64,000 nucleotides of DNA, taken from Mesorhizobium sp. B2-7-2. Its GTDB lineage: Bacteria; Pseudomonadota; Alphaproteobacteria; Rhizobiales; Rhizobiaceae. The position numbers and the translations under genes are program-made. A model generated the notes under the pieces. The model had not been told where the DNA came from and ran no database searches. It worked only from the letters and a program-made list of their open reading frames with translations. Below, one piece after another: positions 16,855 through 24,346 of this stretch (its first letter is position 1; each line of letters starts with the position of its first letter). The DNA is taken from the NCBI RefSeq assembly GCF_006440775.1, contig NZ_VFTZ01000021.1, positions 29,959-93,958 of the forward strand. Direction: 5' to 3'.

Positions 16855-19134
16855 ATGGTCGCGGACTCCGACATCAGACAGGACAGCAAAGCCGCGGGCG
16901 CTGACAGGCTCATCCCCGATGCGCCGAAGCGGCAGGTGCTCGTCGCGCCGCCGCTGGCTCCCGACCTGCCGGGGGCCAGCCACGACGGCCTGCCCTTCCT
17001 GACGATCGTCGCCATTGCCGTTCTGGCGGGGCTGGCGCATCTTACCGGAGCGCCGCTGATCGTCACCATCGGCCTCGCCGCAGCGGCCTTTGCCGGCCTT
17101 GCCATGCATCTGCGCAGCCGTCGCGACGAGCGGCGCACTGCAGTGCTGCTCGACGAAACCGCGGCCCGCAGCCGCGCCGAGATCGAGACTCTCGCCGACC
17201 GCATGTGGGAGATGCAGGAGAGCGAGGAGCGCTTCCGCGGCCTGATCGACGCGCTTGGCGATCTTGTCGTCCATCGCGATCGCGACGGCCACGTCGTTTA
17301 TGCCAACAGCGTCTTTGCCTCGCTTGTCGAGCTCGATGCGCGCGATCTTGCCGGCAAGACCTTGTCCGAGCTTGGCATCGATGTCGGCATCGTTCCCGAC
17401 GCCGCCTTCTCCGATCATGAGTGCCTGAGCTCGACCGATGTCGCGATCCGCACCCCGAACGGACCACGCTGGTTCTCCTGGATCGAATTGTCGGTGCGCG
17501 ACAAGGACACGGGCGCAGTCTCGCACCGGGCGATCGCCCGCGACATCACCGCCCGCAAGCGCGCCGAATCCTCGCTGATCACCGCGCGCGAACGGGCCGA
17601 ATATGCCAGCCAGGCCAAGTCACGCTTCCTCGCCACCGTCAGCCATGAGATCCGCACGCCGATGAACGGCATCATGGGCATGGCGAAGCTGCTTGCCGAT
17701 ACCGACCTCTCGCCCGAACAGCGCACCTATGTCGGCGCTGTTTCCACCTCGGCCAGCGCGCTGCTCGCGCTCATCGAGGACCTGCTCGACTATTCCAAGA
17801 TCGAGGCCGGCCGCTTCGAACCCGAGCCCCAGCCGACCTCGCTGCGTGAGATCGCCGACAACATCATCGAACTTCTGGCCGCAAAGGCCTTCGCCAAGAA
17901 CATAGGCCTCGGCTGCCATGTCGAGCCCGATGTGCCGCAGATGATCACCGCCGATCCCGGCCGCGTGCGCCAGGTGCTGCTCAACCTCATCGGCAATGCG
18001 GTGAAGTTCACTGACACGGGCGGGGTGCTGCTGACCGTGGCGCGCGCCCGCACCGAAACCACCGACCGTATCTGCTTCACCATCGCCGACACCGGCCCTG
18101 GTCTGCGCGAAGAGGACATGGAGCGCATTTTCGAGGAATTCGAGCAGTCCGACGGCACCTCGACCAGGGTGCATGGCGGCGCCGGCCTCGGGCTTGCCAT
18201 CTCGAAGCGGCTGGCGACGGCGATGGGCGGCTCGATCTCGGTCTCGAGCCGGCTCGGCGAAGGATCCGAATTCGTCCTGGAGCTTCCGGCGGTCGCCGCG
18301 ACCGAGCCGCCGCCGCATCGCCACAACATCCTTGCCGACCGGCGGGCGGTGATCGTGTCGAAAAACGCCGTCGAGGCCGATGCCATCGCCCGCGCGATCA
18401 GGGCCCATGGCGGCATCGTCGAGGTTGCCGCGACACCGAGCCAGGCCGCCGCGTTCGCTGCAGGCTGCAACGTGCTCCTGATCGACGCCGCGCTCGAAAA
18501 CAGCGACGGCCGGCTGCTCAAGCGGCTGCGCGATTCGGGCTTTGCCGACTGCGAGGCCATCACCCTGATTGCGCCGACGGATCGCGGCATGCTAGGCGAA
18601 TTCCGCGCCAGCGGCTACGCTACCTTCCTGGCCCGGCCGGTGCGTGGCGAGACCCTGCTGCGTGTGCTGTTGACCAGCCATGGCTCAGCGCTGGCCAAGC
18701 CGCTGCCGGAGCCGCGCGGTGCCCCTTCGGTGCGCAAGCGCGACCAGGGCCTGTCGGTGCTGATCGCGGAAGACAATGACATCAACGCCATGCTCGCCCG
18801 CGCCACGCTCCTCAAGGCCGGGCATCGCGTCAAGGTCGTCGGCAACGGCAAGGCCGCGGTCGATGCCGTTACCGATGCCGGTCTCAAGTTCCGCTTCGAT
18901 GTGGTGCTGATGGACCTGCATATGCCTGTTATGGACGGGCTGGACGCGATCGCCGCCATCCGTCGCCATGAAGAGTCCCTGGCCATGCCCCCGATTCCGA
19001 TCATGGTGCTTTCGGCCGACAGCCAGGAAAAGACCCGGCATGCCGTGCTCGCCCATGGCGCCAGCGGTTTCGTGACCAAGCCGCTCGACCCGGACGCGCT
19101 CGTCCAGGCGGTCGAAGGCCAGGTTGCCGCCTGA
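16855..19134 (+). CDS. Membrane hybrid histidine kinase with PAS and two receiver domains
   Basis: Sensor kinase of 759 residues. Two hydrophobic segments near residues 46-87 with almost no periplasmic loop suggest intramembrane or cytosolic sensing. A PAS domain spans about 122-230. HisKA carries the phospho-accepting H264 in VSHEIRTPMNG. HATPase shows NLIGNAVKFTD, DTGPGL and GAGLGLAISK. A receiver-like domain near 490-610 lacks the usual acidic pocket and looks degenerate. The last receiver (about 630-755) has VLMDLHMPVMDG with the acceptor Asp near 687 and a terminal lysine in VTKPLD. The gene stands alone, without a cognate regulator. Confidence 0.92.
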   Translation: MVADSDIRQDSKAAGADRLIPDAPKRQVLVAPPLAPDLPGASHDGLPFLTIVAIAVLAGLAHLTGAPLIVTIGLAAAAFAGLAMHLRSRRDERRTAVLLDETAARSRAEIETLADRMWEMQESEERFRGLIDALGDLVVHRDRDGHVVYANSVFASLVELDARDLAGKTLSELGIDVGIVPDAAFSDHECLSSTDVAIRTPNGPRWFSWIELSVRDKDTGAVSHRAIARDITARKRAESSLITARERAEYASQAKSRFLATVSHEIRTPMNGIMGMAKLLADTDLSPEQRTYVGAVSTSASALLALIEDLLDYSKIEAGRFEPEPQPTSLREIADNIIELLAAKAFAKNIGLGCHVEPDVPQMITADPGRVRQVLLNLIGNAVKFTDTGGVLLTVARARTETTDRICFTIADTGPGLREEDMERIFEEFEQSDGTSTRVHGGAGLGLAISKRLATAMGGSISVSSRLGEGSEFVLELPAVAATEPPPHRHNILADRRAVIVSKNAVEADAIARAIRAHGGIVEVAATPSQAAAFAAGCNVLLIDAALENSDGRLLKRLRDSGFADCEAITLIAPTDRGMLGEFRASGYATFLARPVRGETLLRVLLTSHGSALAKPLPEPRGAPSVRKRDQGLSVLIAEDNDINAMLARATLLKAGHRVKVVGNGKAAVDAVTDAGLKFRFDVVLMDLHMPVMDGLDAIAAIRRHEESLAMPPIPIMVLSADSQEKTRHAVLAHGASGFVTKPLDPDALVQAVEGQVAA

Positions 19135-19248
19135 GGAAATTTCTAACCGTCGAACGCCTTGGCTTGCTTGGCTTTCGCGATCACAAGATAGCCGGTTGAG
19201 TGTATTGCCCAGCCGACAAAGTATTGCCCGCCACGTCGTATCACGGTA

Positions 19249-19266
19249 CTGTCACAATCCTGTTGC
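19249..19266 (+). promoter_or_regulatory. Pho box (PhoB operator) before olsB
   Basis: CTGTCAC-AATC-CTGTTGC is a pair of 7-base direct repeats with a 4-base spacer, the PhoB recognition design (consensus repeats CTGTCAT). Six of seven bases match in the first repeat and five in the second. It lies about 52 bases before the olsB start, right for activation. It fits the known rise of ornithine lipids under phosphate starvation in rhizobia. Confidence 0.72.
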
Positions 19267-19317
19267 ACCTACACCGTATCCCCGTGCCAAGAGGGATGGC
19301 TCGAAGGAGAATCACTC

Positions 19318-20205
19318 GTGCATACAGTCGTGCCTGAATGTGACACTCGGCCGAATGCCGGCGGCGCCCTGCTCGCCGCCCGTACCGCCGACGCCGTCGC
19401 AAGCGGCGCTCCGCTGGGCCGCATCGGCAATCTCGAAGTGCGGCTCGCCCGCAACGAGGCCGAAATCGCCGCCGCCCAGGAAGTGCGCTATCGGGTATTC
19501 TACGACGAGCTTGGCGCGAGGAAGGACCTGTTCCAGGCGCAGGACCGGCGCGACGCCGACCGGTTCGACCCGCTCTGCGATCACCTTCTGGTGTTGGACA
19601 ATTCCCTTCCCGGCCCTGAGCACCGCCGCATCGTCGGCACCTACCGCCTGCTGCGGCAGGAAATCGCCGCGACGGCCGGCGGCTTCTATTCCGAGGGCGA
19701 GTTCGAGCTCACCAAGCTGATTGCGCGGCATCCCGGCCAGCGTTTCCTCGAGCTCGGCCGTTCCTGCGTTCTGCCGGAATACCGCTCCAAGCGCACCATT
19801 GAGGCGCTCTGGCAAGGCATCTGGGCCTATATCAACCACTACGACATCGGCGTGATGACCGGCTGCGCCTCGTTCCACGGCATCGTGCCGGCGGCGCATG
19901 CCGAGGCGCTGACCTATCTCGCCCATCATTGCCGCACCAATTCCGCCTGGGATGTTCGCGCGGTTCCGGGACGCTACTGTTCGATGGACCTGATGCCGAT
20001 CGAGGCGGTGAACGCCAAGGCGGCGATCGCCGCCATGCCGCCGCTGGTCAAGGGCTATCTGCGCGTCGGCGCCCGCATCGGCGACGGCTGCGTCATCGAC
20101 CACGAATTCTCGACCGTCGACGTCTTCGTCGTCATGCCGGTCAAGGAGATCGGCGCCCGCTATGTCAACTATTATGGCGGCGAAGGGCAGCGTTTCGCGG
20201 CGTGA
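19318..20205 (+). CDS. olsB: Ornithine lipid synthesis acyltransferase OlsB
   Basis: GNAT-fold acyltransferase that moves a 3-hydroxyacyl chain from acyl carrier protein to the alpha-amino group of ornithine, giving lyso-ornithine lipid, the first step of phosphorus-free ornithine lipid synthesis at the inner membrane. 295 residues, typical of rhizobial OlsB. Family segments include EVRYRVFYDELGA, ELTKLIARHPGQRFLELGRS and FHGIVPAAHAEALTYL. The start is a GTG at 19318 with GAAGGAGAA upstream. The Pho box at 19249 suggests PhoB activation. The partner acyltransferase gene olsA is not in the window. Confidence 0.88.
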   Translation: MHTVVPECDTRPNAGGALLAARTADAVASGAPLGRIGNLEVRLARNEAEIAAAQEVRYRVFYDELGARKDLFQAQDRRDADRFDPLCDHLLVLDNSLPGPEHRRIVGTYRLLRQEIAATAGGFYSEGEFELTKLIARHPGQRFLELGRSCVLPEYRSKRTIEALWQGIWAYINHYDIGVMTGCASFHGIVPAAHAEALTYLAHHCRTNSAWDVRAVPGRYCSMDLMPIEAVNAKAAIAAMPPLVKGYLRVGARIGDGCVIDHEFSTVDVFVVMPVKEIGARYVNYYGGEGQRFAA

Positions 20206-20210
20206 TTCCA

Positions 20211-20304
20211 GTGAGTAGTGAGTAGTGAGTAGTGAGTAGTGATGGACACGACCGCTCGCGCCTTGTCACTACTCACTACTCACTACTCACTACCCCCTAC
20301 TCCC
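20211..20304. repeat. Heptad repeat hairpin between convergent genes
   Basis: About four and a half tandem copies of the 7-base unit GTGAGTA (20211-20242) face an inverted set of four (20266-20293) across a 23-base loop. The right side runs with CCCCCTACTCCC up to the TGA stop codon of the TRIC-like gene (20305-20307, minus strand). Read from that gene, the stop codon is followed at once by the heptads. Confidence 0.88.
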
Positions 20305-20937
20305 TCACGGAATATCCTCCGGCCTTCGCCCCGGCCGGCTCTTATAGGCCGGAAACGACCAGCCGAATTTAAGCGCTCCGCCGCGCACCGCGAATGCGCC
20401 CGCGAAGCCGAGCAGGCTGGACGCCAGCGCAGGCAGGCCGGCAACATCGCCAAGGGTGAAGATGGCGGCGCCGGCAAGGGCGGCCGTGACATAGATCTCG
20501 GGCCTGAGCAGCACCGATGGCTCGCCGGCAAGCAGGTCGCGCAGAATGCCGCCGAAGGTCGCCGTCAGCACGCCGGTGATGACCGACACGACGGGCGAGC
20601 CGGTGATCGCCAGCCCCTTGGCCGCCCCCATCACTGAAAAAGCCGCAAGGCCGACGGCATCGAGCCAGAGTAGCAGCTTGTAGCGGGATTCAAACCGGTG
20701 GGCGCTGAAGAAGACCAGCACCGCGACAACGGCACAGATCAGCACAAAGCCGCTGTTGGCGACCCAGAACACCGGCAGGTTGAGGATGACGTCGCGCAGC
20801 GTCCCGCCGCCGATGCCGGTGACGCTGGCCAGGAACAGGAAGCCGATGATGTCGAGTTCTTTGCGCGATGCGGCAAGCGCGCCCGTCGCCGCGAAGACGG
20901 CGACGCCAGCATAGTCGAGCAAGGCGATGGGATTCAT
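20305..20937 (-). CDS. TRIC-like cation channel (UPF0126/YadS type)
   Basis: Inner-membrane protein of 210 residues with about seven hydrophobic helices and two internally repeated UPF0126 domains. The paired glycine motifs GIGGGTLRDVIL and TFGGILRDLLAG are diagnostic. Prokaryotic relatives form trimeric monovalent cation channels of the TRIC type. The ATG at 20937 begins the conserved sequence, but the DNA just upstream on the coding strand is pyrimidine-rich heptad repeat (CTACTCCC, CTTACTCCC) with no Shine-Dalgarno site. Both ends of the gene abut heptad elements, which is unusual. The longer frame to 20985 lies in the repeat. Confidence 0.86.
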   Translation of the reverse strand: MNPIALLDYAGVAVFAATGALAASRKELDIIGFLFLASVTGIGGGTLRDVILNLPVFWVANSGFVLICAVVAVLVFFSAHRFESRYKLLLWLDAVGLAAFSVMGAAKGLAITGSPVVSVITGVLTATFGGILRDLLAGEPSVLLRPEIYVTAALAGAAIFTLGDVAGLPALASSLLGFAGAFAVRGGALKFGWSFPAYKSRPGRRPEDIP

Positions 20938-20938
20938 G

Positions 20939-21046
20939 GGAGTAAGGCAGTAGGGGAGTAGGGAACAGAAAACTATGAATAGCACGAAGCCGCACCATTG
21001 GTACGGCCCCTCTTCTTCCCATACTCCCCTACTCCCTTACTCACGC
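20939..21046. repeat. Heptad repeat hairpin between TRIC gene and grpE
   Basis: The left arm GGAGTAAGGCAGTAGGGGAG (from 20940) pairs with the inverted right arm CATACTCCCCTACTCCCTTA (from 21020) across a loop of about 50 bases. The right arm runs into the TGA stop codon of grpE (21041-21043, minus strand). The left arm ends two bases before the TRIC start codon. Confidence 0.83.
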
Positions 21047-21673
21047 ATCTTTCTCGGCCTGCTCGTTCACCGGGCCCGGCTCGACCTTGGCCTCGGCGGC
21101 CGCCTTCGGGCCGCCCTTGGCGACACCGACCATCGCTGGCCGCAGCACGCGCTCGCCTATCGAGTAGCCCGGCTGCACCACCTGGACGACGGTGCCTGCG
21201 GGAACATCCGGATTGGGGATCTCGAACATCGCCTGGTGGAAGTTCGGATCGAACTTCTCGCCTTCGGGCGCGAGTCTCTTCACGCCGTGGCGCTCCAGCG
21301 CCGAAAGCATGGCGCGCTCGGTGAGGTCGACGCCTTCGATTAGCGATTTGAAGCCGGCGTCGCCGCTGGCCTTCGCCTCGGCGGGAATCGCGTCCAGCGC
21401 GCGGCGCAGATTGTCAGACACCGAGAGCATGTCGCGCGCGAAATTGGCGACGGCATAGGCGCGGGCGTCCTGGACGTCGCGCGCGGTGCGCCGCCGCAAA
21501 TTCTCCATTTCGGCCGCCGTGCGCAGCGCGCGGTCCTTCAGTTCCTCGTTTTCCTTCAGCAGCCGCACCAGCGCTTCGTAGTCGCCGTCGATGCCACCCT
21601 CCGCACGCTCGCCGGAAGCCTCGGCGGCTTCCATCTCTTCGGGCGTGCGTTCGTCTTTTGCCTGGTCGCTCAT
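21041..21673 (-). CDS. grpE: Nucleotide exchange factor GrpE
   Basis: Cochaperone that releases ADP from DnaK; 210 residues. An acidic N terminus (SDQAKDERTPEEMEAAEASG) is followed by the long coiled coil with LLKENEELKDRALRTAAEME, then the beta domain with GVKRLAPEGEKFDPNFHQAM and VVQPGYSIGERVLRPAMVGV. The ATG at 21673 has GGGAA upstream; the in-frame ATG at 21688 lacks a site. An RpoH-type promoter lies at 21715-21743. Its stop codon sits in a heptad element. Confidence 0.95.
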   Translation of the reverse strand: MSDQAKDERTPEEMEAAEASGERAEGGIDGDYEALVRLLKENEELKDRALRTAAEMENLRRRTARDVQDARAYAVANFARDMLSVSDNLRRALDAIPAEAKASGDAGFKSLIEGVDLTERAMLSALERHGVKRLAPEGEKFDPNFHQAMFEIPNPDVPAGTVVQVVQPGYSIGERVLRPAMVGVAKGGPKAAAEAKVEPGPVNEQAEKDA

Positions 21674-21714
21674 CGCGTTTCCCGTCATTTCGAATTGCTC
21701 TGGATTTGCGCCCG

Positions 21715-21743
21715 ATATCGAGGTTTGGAGGCCAAAAATCAAG
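21715..21743 (-). promoter_or_regulatory. RpoH-type promoter for grpE
   Basis: On the minus strand CCCCTTGAT (-35 box CTTGAT, 21738-21743) is followed by exactly 17 bases and then CGATAT (21715-21720). This resembles the RpoH promoter found before hsp20 in this window (CTTGAA-N17-CCATAT) and fits heat control of grpE. Confidence 0.65.
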
Positions 21744-21891
21744 GGGCAAGCGAAGGCGGCTGGTGGCAGGCTGCCGTTCCAAATTAATTCAAACTTTACC
21801 GTATCACGCAGCTTTGCTTGCTCTCGGACGCTGGCACGGGAACCATGGACTGGCTGCGGGAGTTTCGAAACCGACACAGGATTTTGGGACG

Positions 21892-22092
21892 ATGAACGGC
21901 AACAACGGCCATAAGCACGTCGAATTGGCCAACGATATCAGGCGACAGGCGGGCAGCGAGGCGACGAAGCGCTTTCTGCGCACATTGCCGGTATTTCGCC
22001 TTGAAAAGGAAATGCCCCGGCAGTTGACCGACCTGCTTGACCGCCTCGACGGCGCCGAGGCGGAGAATGCAGGCGGCCGGCGGCGTCAATAG
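21892..22092 (+). CDS. Small hypothetical protein, 66 residues
   Basis: Possible small cytosolic protein. It starts MNGNNGHKHVELANDIRRQA at an ATG with a weak GGGAC site and ends with a segment RQLTDLLDRLDGAE followed by a basic tail. The amphipathic C-terminal helix recalls the layout of NepR-type anti-sigma factors, but the match is loose and the ecfG/phyR context is missing. It lies divergent from grpE. Function unknown; it could be a chance frame. Confidence 0.5.
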   Translation: MNGNNGHKHVELANDIRRQAGSEATKRFLRTLPVFRLEKEMPRQLTDLLDRLDGAEAENAGGRRRQ

Positions 22093-22115
22093 CCGCGCGC
22101 CGCAATTGACATGTT

Positions 22116-22736
22116 TCAGGCCGCCTTCCTGTCGTCACGCATCAGCACTTCGCCGTGACGGATCTCGGTGCCGAGCACCTTCAGGCATTCCCGCATGAAG
22201 GCGGCAAGGCCCGGCCAGCCCTTGGCTGAAACCAGATTGCCGTCGACATGGGCGCCGGCCGGCGCGACATCGATATAGATGCCGCCGGCGAGCGTCACTT
22301 CCGGCTCGCAATAATGCAGCGCCGCCACTTCCTTGCCGCGCACCACGCCGTCGACCGCGATCAGGATCTGCGCGCCATGACAGATGGTGAAGATCGGCTT
22401 GCCGGTTTCATGGAAATGTCTGACCAGCGCCTGCACGCGCTTGTCGATGCGAATATATTCCGGCCCGCGGCCGCCCGCCGCATAGACAGCGTCGTAGTCG
22501 GCAGGGTTCACTTCGGCGAAGGTCTTGTTGAGGATGTAATCGTGACCGGGTTTTTCGGTATAGGTCTGGTGGCCCTCGAAGTCGTGCAATGAGGTCTTGA
22601 GCACGTCGCCGGCCTTCTTGTCCGGGCACACGACATGGACGGTGTGGCCGACCGCGTGCATGGCCTGTTCAAAGACGAAAATCTCGTATTCCTCGCTGAA
22701 CTCGCCAACGAGCATCAATATCTTCTTGCCTGCCAT
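22116..22736 (-). CDS. DJ-1/PfpI family protein
   Basis: Class I glutamine amidotransferase-like protein of 206 residues. The nucleophile-elbow cysteine is in PIFTICHGAQILIAV, and the upstream glutamate position is in MLVGEFSEEYE. Family roles include protease, chaperone and deglycase-type activities, so no reaction is assigned. The start at 22736 has the site AAGGGAGG, the first part of which lies in the foot of a 25-bp hairpin directly upstream (22747-22801), so translation is probably structure-controlled. Confidence 0.87.
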   Translation of the reverse strand: MAGKKILMLVGEFSEEYEIFVFEQAMHAVGHTVHVVCPDKKAGDVLKTSLHDFEGHQTYTEKPGHDYILNKTFAEVNPADYDAVYAAGGRGPEYIRIDKRVQALVRHFHETGKPIFTICHGAQILIAVDGVVRGKEVAALHYCEPEVTLAGGIYIDVAPAGAHVDGNLVSAKGWPGLAAFMRECLKVLGTEIRHGEVLMRDDRKAA

Positions 22737-22746
22737 GCTGCTTCCT

Positions 22747-22801
22747 CCCTTAGGATAAGGCCATTATTTCGCGGTACGAAGTAATGGCCTTATCCTAAGG
22801 G
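22747..22801 (-). promoter_or_regulatory. 25-bp inverted repeat covering the pfpI ribosome binding site
   Basis: Arms 22747-22771 and 22777-22801 are complementary at 24 of 25 positions, with the 5-base loop CGGTA. On the minus strand the hairpin ends in CCTAAGGG, which continues into AGG, making the Shine-Dalgarno sequence AAGGGAGG eight bases before the ATG. In RNA the AAGGG half would be paired. It could be a translational switch, an upstream terminator-like structure, or the remnant of a small mobile palindrome. Confidence 0.8.
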
Positions 22802-22953
22802 CAGGTCGGCCGAAGCGGAAGCCCGAATCACCAATGTGGTCTGACCAGACCAGCACCGCGAGCTTTCCAAACCTATCTTGAACCAAGCTGACCAACAAAA
22901 TGCGTGACGCTGGTCGGACCACAGCGATTTCATTGGTCGTATGAAATGCCGCG

Positions 22954-23487
22954 TCAGCTGGGGCGCTTGCGCCGCCAGGAATATTTTGGACCCTTGGCCT
23001 CCGGTTCGACCGCCGGCTGGTAGTAAAGCGGCAAGCCGCCGGTGCGACCTTCCTCCAGCCGCTTCAGCAGCACCGGATTGGAGACCTCGAACTCGTCGAA
23101 GCCGAGCCGCAGCATATGCGGCAGCTGGTCGACCAGCACCTGCCCGGTGGCGCGCACCGCGCCCTTGAATTGATGCCGGGCGCGCAGCAATTCGCCCTTG
23201 GAAAAAGAGCGGCCGTCATTGAAGGCCGGGAAGGCCAGCGCCACCAGCGACAGCTGGTCGAGCAGGCCGGTTATCTTGTCCAGTTCGTCGCCGGGCTGCA
23301 GCAGGACGCCGAGACGCTCCTTGGCTGACTTGCGAACGTCTTCATCCAGTCCGAGAAAAGCCTGCAGAGGCAGGATGAAGCGGCCGTTGCCGGCAAGCGC
23401 CTCGGCGCTTTCGGCGTGGGTCCACTCATCCTCGCGAAAACCGTCACGGGTCCAGAGGCGGGTCCCCGCTGTCGTCGTTCCTGTCAT
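22954..23487 (-). CDS. DUF934 protein of the sulfite reduction operon
   Basis: Protein of 177 residues in the DUF934 family, often annotated as an oxidoreductase probably involved in sulfite reduction; no reaction is proven to my knowledge. It has ARHQFKGAVRATGQVLVDQL and LGFDEFEVSNPVLLKRLEEG, which are family-typical, and a basic tail. It is the last gene of cysG-DUF2849-cysI-cysH-DUF934, 97 bases after cysH. The ATG at 23487 has GGGA upstream; a GTG at 23505 is possible. Confidence 0.8.
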   Translation of the reverse strand: MTGTTTAGTRLWTRDGFREDEWTHAESAEALAGNGRFILPLQAFLGLDEDVRKSAKERLGVLLQPGDELDKITGLLDQLSLVALAFPAFNDGRSFSKGELLRARHQFKGAVRATGQVLVDQLPHMLRLGFDEFEVSNPVLLKRLEEGRTGGLPLYYQPAVEPEAKGPKYSWRRKRPS

Positions 23488-23584
23488 CAAAAATCCCAAA
23501 GTCACAAAATTTCGAGGCGAGCCGGCAGGCCGCCAGCAACCGGAAGCCGCTTGCGGACCGGCATCACGTGAATAGCGATATACC

Positions 23585-24346
23585 CTAAAGCGAGGCGTCG
23601 GTCAGCGACTTCTCTAAGCCCGACAAATGAATGCCGCACTCGGTCTTGGCGTGTCCCGCCCAGCGGCCGCTGCGCGCATCCTCGCCAGGCTGCACCGGCT
23701 GCGTGCAGGGGAAGCAGCCGATCGAGAGATAGCCATAGGCGACCAGCGGATTTTCGCGCAGCGCATGCGCCCGCATATAGTCGGCCTGGTCCGATGTCGT
23801 CCAATGCGCCAGCGGATTGATGCGGATGCGCGAGCCGACGGCCTCGAAGACGGGCAAAGCCGTGCGCGTCGAAGCCTGGAAGCGCTTGCGCCCGGTGAAC
23901 CAGGCGCGGAACGGCTCGATGCCGCGCGCCAGCGGCTCGACCTTGCGCACATTGCAGCAGGAATCGGTGTCGGTCTCGTGCAGCCTGCCGGTCGGGTCGA
24001 CGCGTTGGAGCGCGGTCTCTTCCGGCTTGATCACCCTGATGTCGGTGAGGCCGAAATCGGCGACCAGCGCGTCGCGATAGCCGAGCGTCTCCTCGAAATG
24101 CTTGCCGGTGTCGAGGAAGATGATCGGCAGCGAGCGGTCGATCTCCGAAATCATGTGCAGCAGCACGGCGGAGTCCGCGCCGAAGGAAGACACCGCGGCG
24201 ACCGCGCCGCGGAATTCGTGCGCCGACCGTTCGATGATCTCGATCGGCTTCAGATGGCCCAACAGCGCGTCGAGCCCCGCTGCCTCGGCGGCAACGCCGG
24301 TCTCGACTTCGCCCGTCCGGTCAAGCGGCCTTGGTTTCGCCAGCAT
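23585..24346 (-). CDS. cysH: Assimilatory (phospho)adenylyl-sulfate reductase
   Basis: Reduces APS (and perhaps PAPS) to sulfite with thioredoxin; 253 residues, cytosolic. SSFGADSAVLLHM is the nucleotide-binding loop and GIHLSGLEKSL holds the catalytic C-terminal cysteine context ECGIH. The cysteine pairs CCNVRK and CFPCTQ are the 4Fe-4S ligands that mark the APS-reducing type found in rhizobia. The ATG at 24346 overlaps the cysI end by 26 bases; the longer frame to 24469 lies inside cysI. Confidence 0.93.
   Translation of the reverse strand: MLAKPRPLDRTGEVETGVAAEAAGLDALLGHLKPIEIIERSAHEFRGAVAAVSSFGADSAVLLHMISEIDRSLPIIFLDTGKHFEETLGYRDALVADFGLTDIRVIKPEETALQRVDPTGRLHETDTDSCCNVRKVEPLARGIEPFRAWFTGRKRFQASTRTALPVFEAVGSRIRINPLAHWTTSDQADYMRAHALRENPLVAYGYLSIGCFPCTQPVQPGEDARSGRWAGHAKTECGIHLSGLEKSLTDASL

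Noticed and set aside
16845..16862. Sigma-54-like TGGCATG-N4-GCGC just at the kinase start
   Set aside because: The -12 element weakly matches and a transcript from it would begin after the start codon of the kinase gene.
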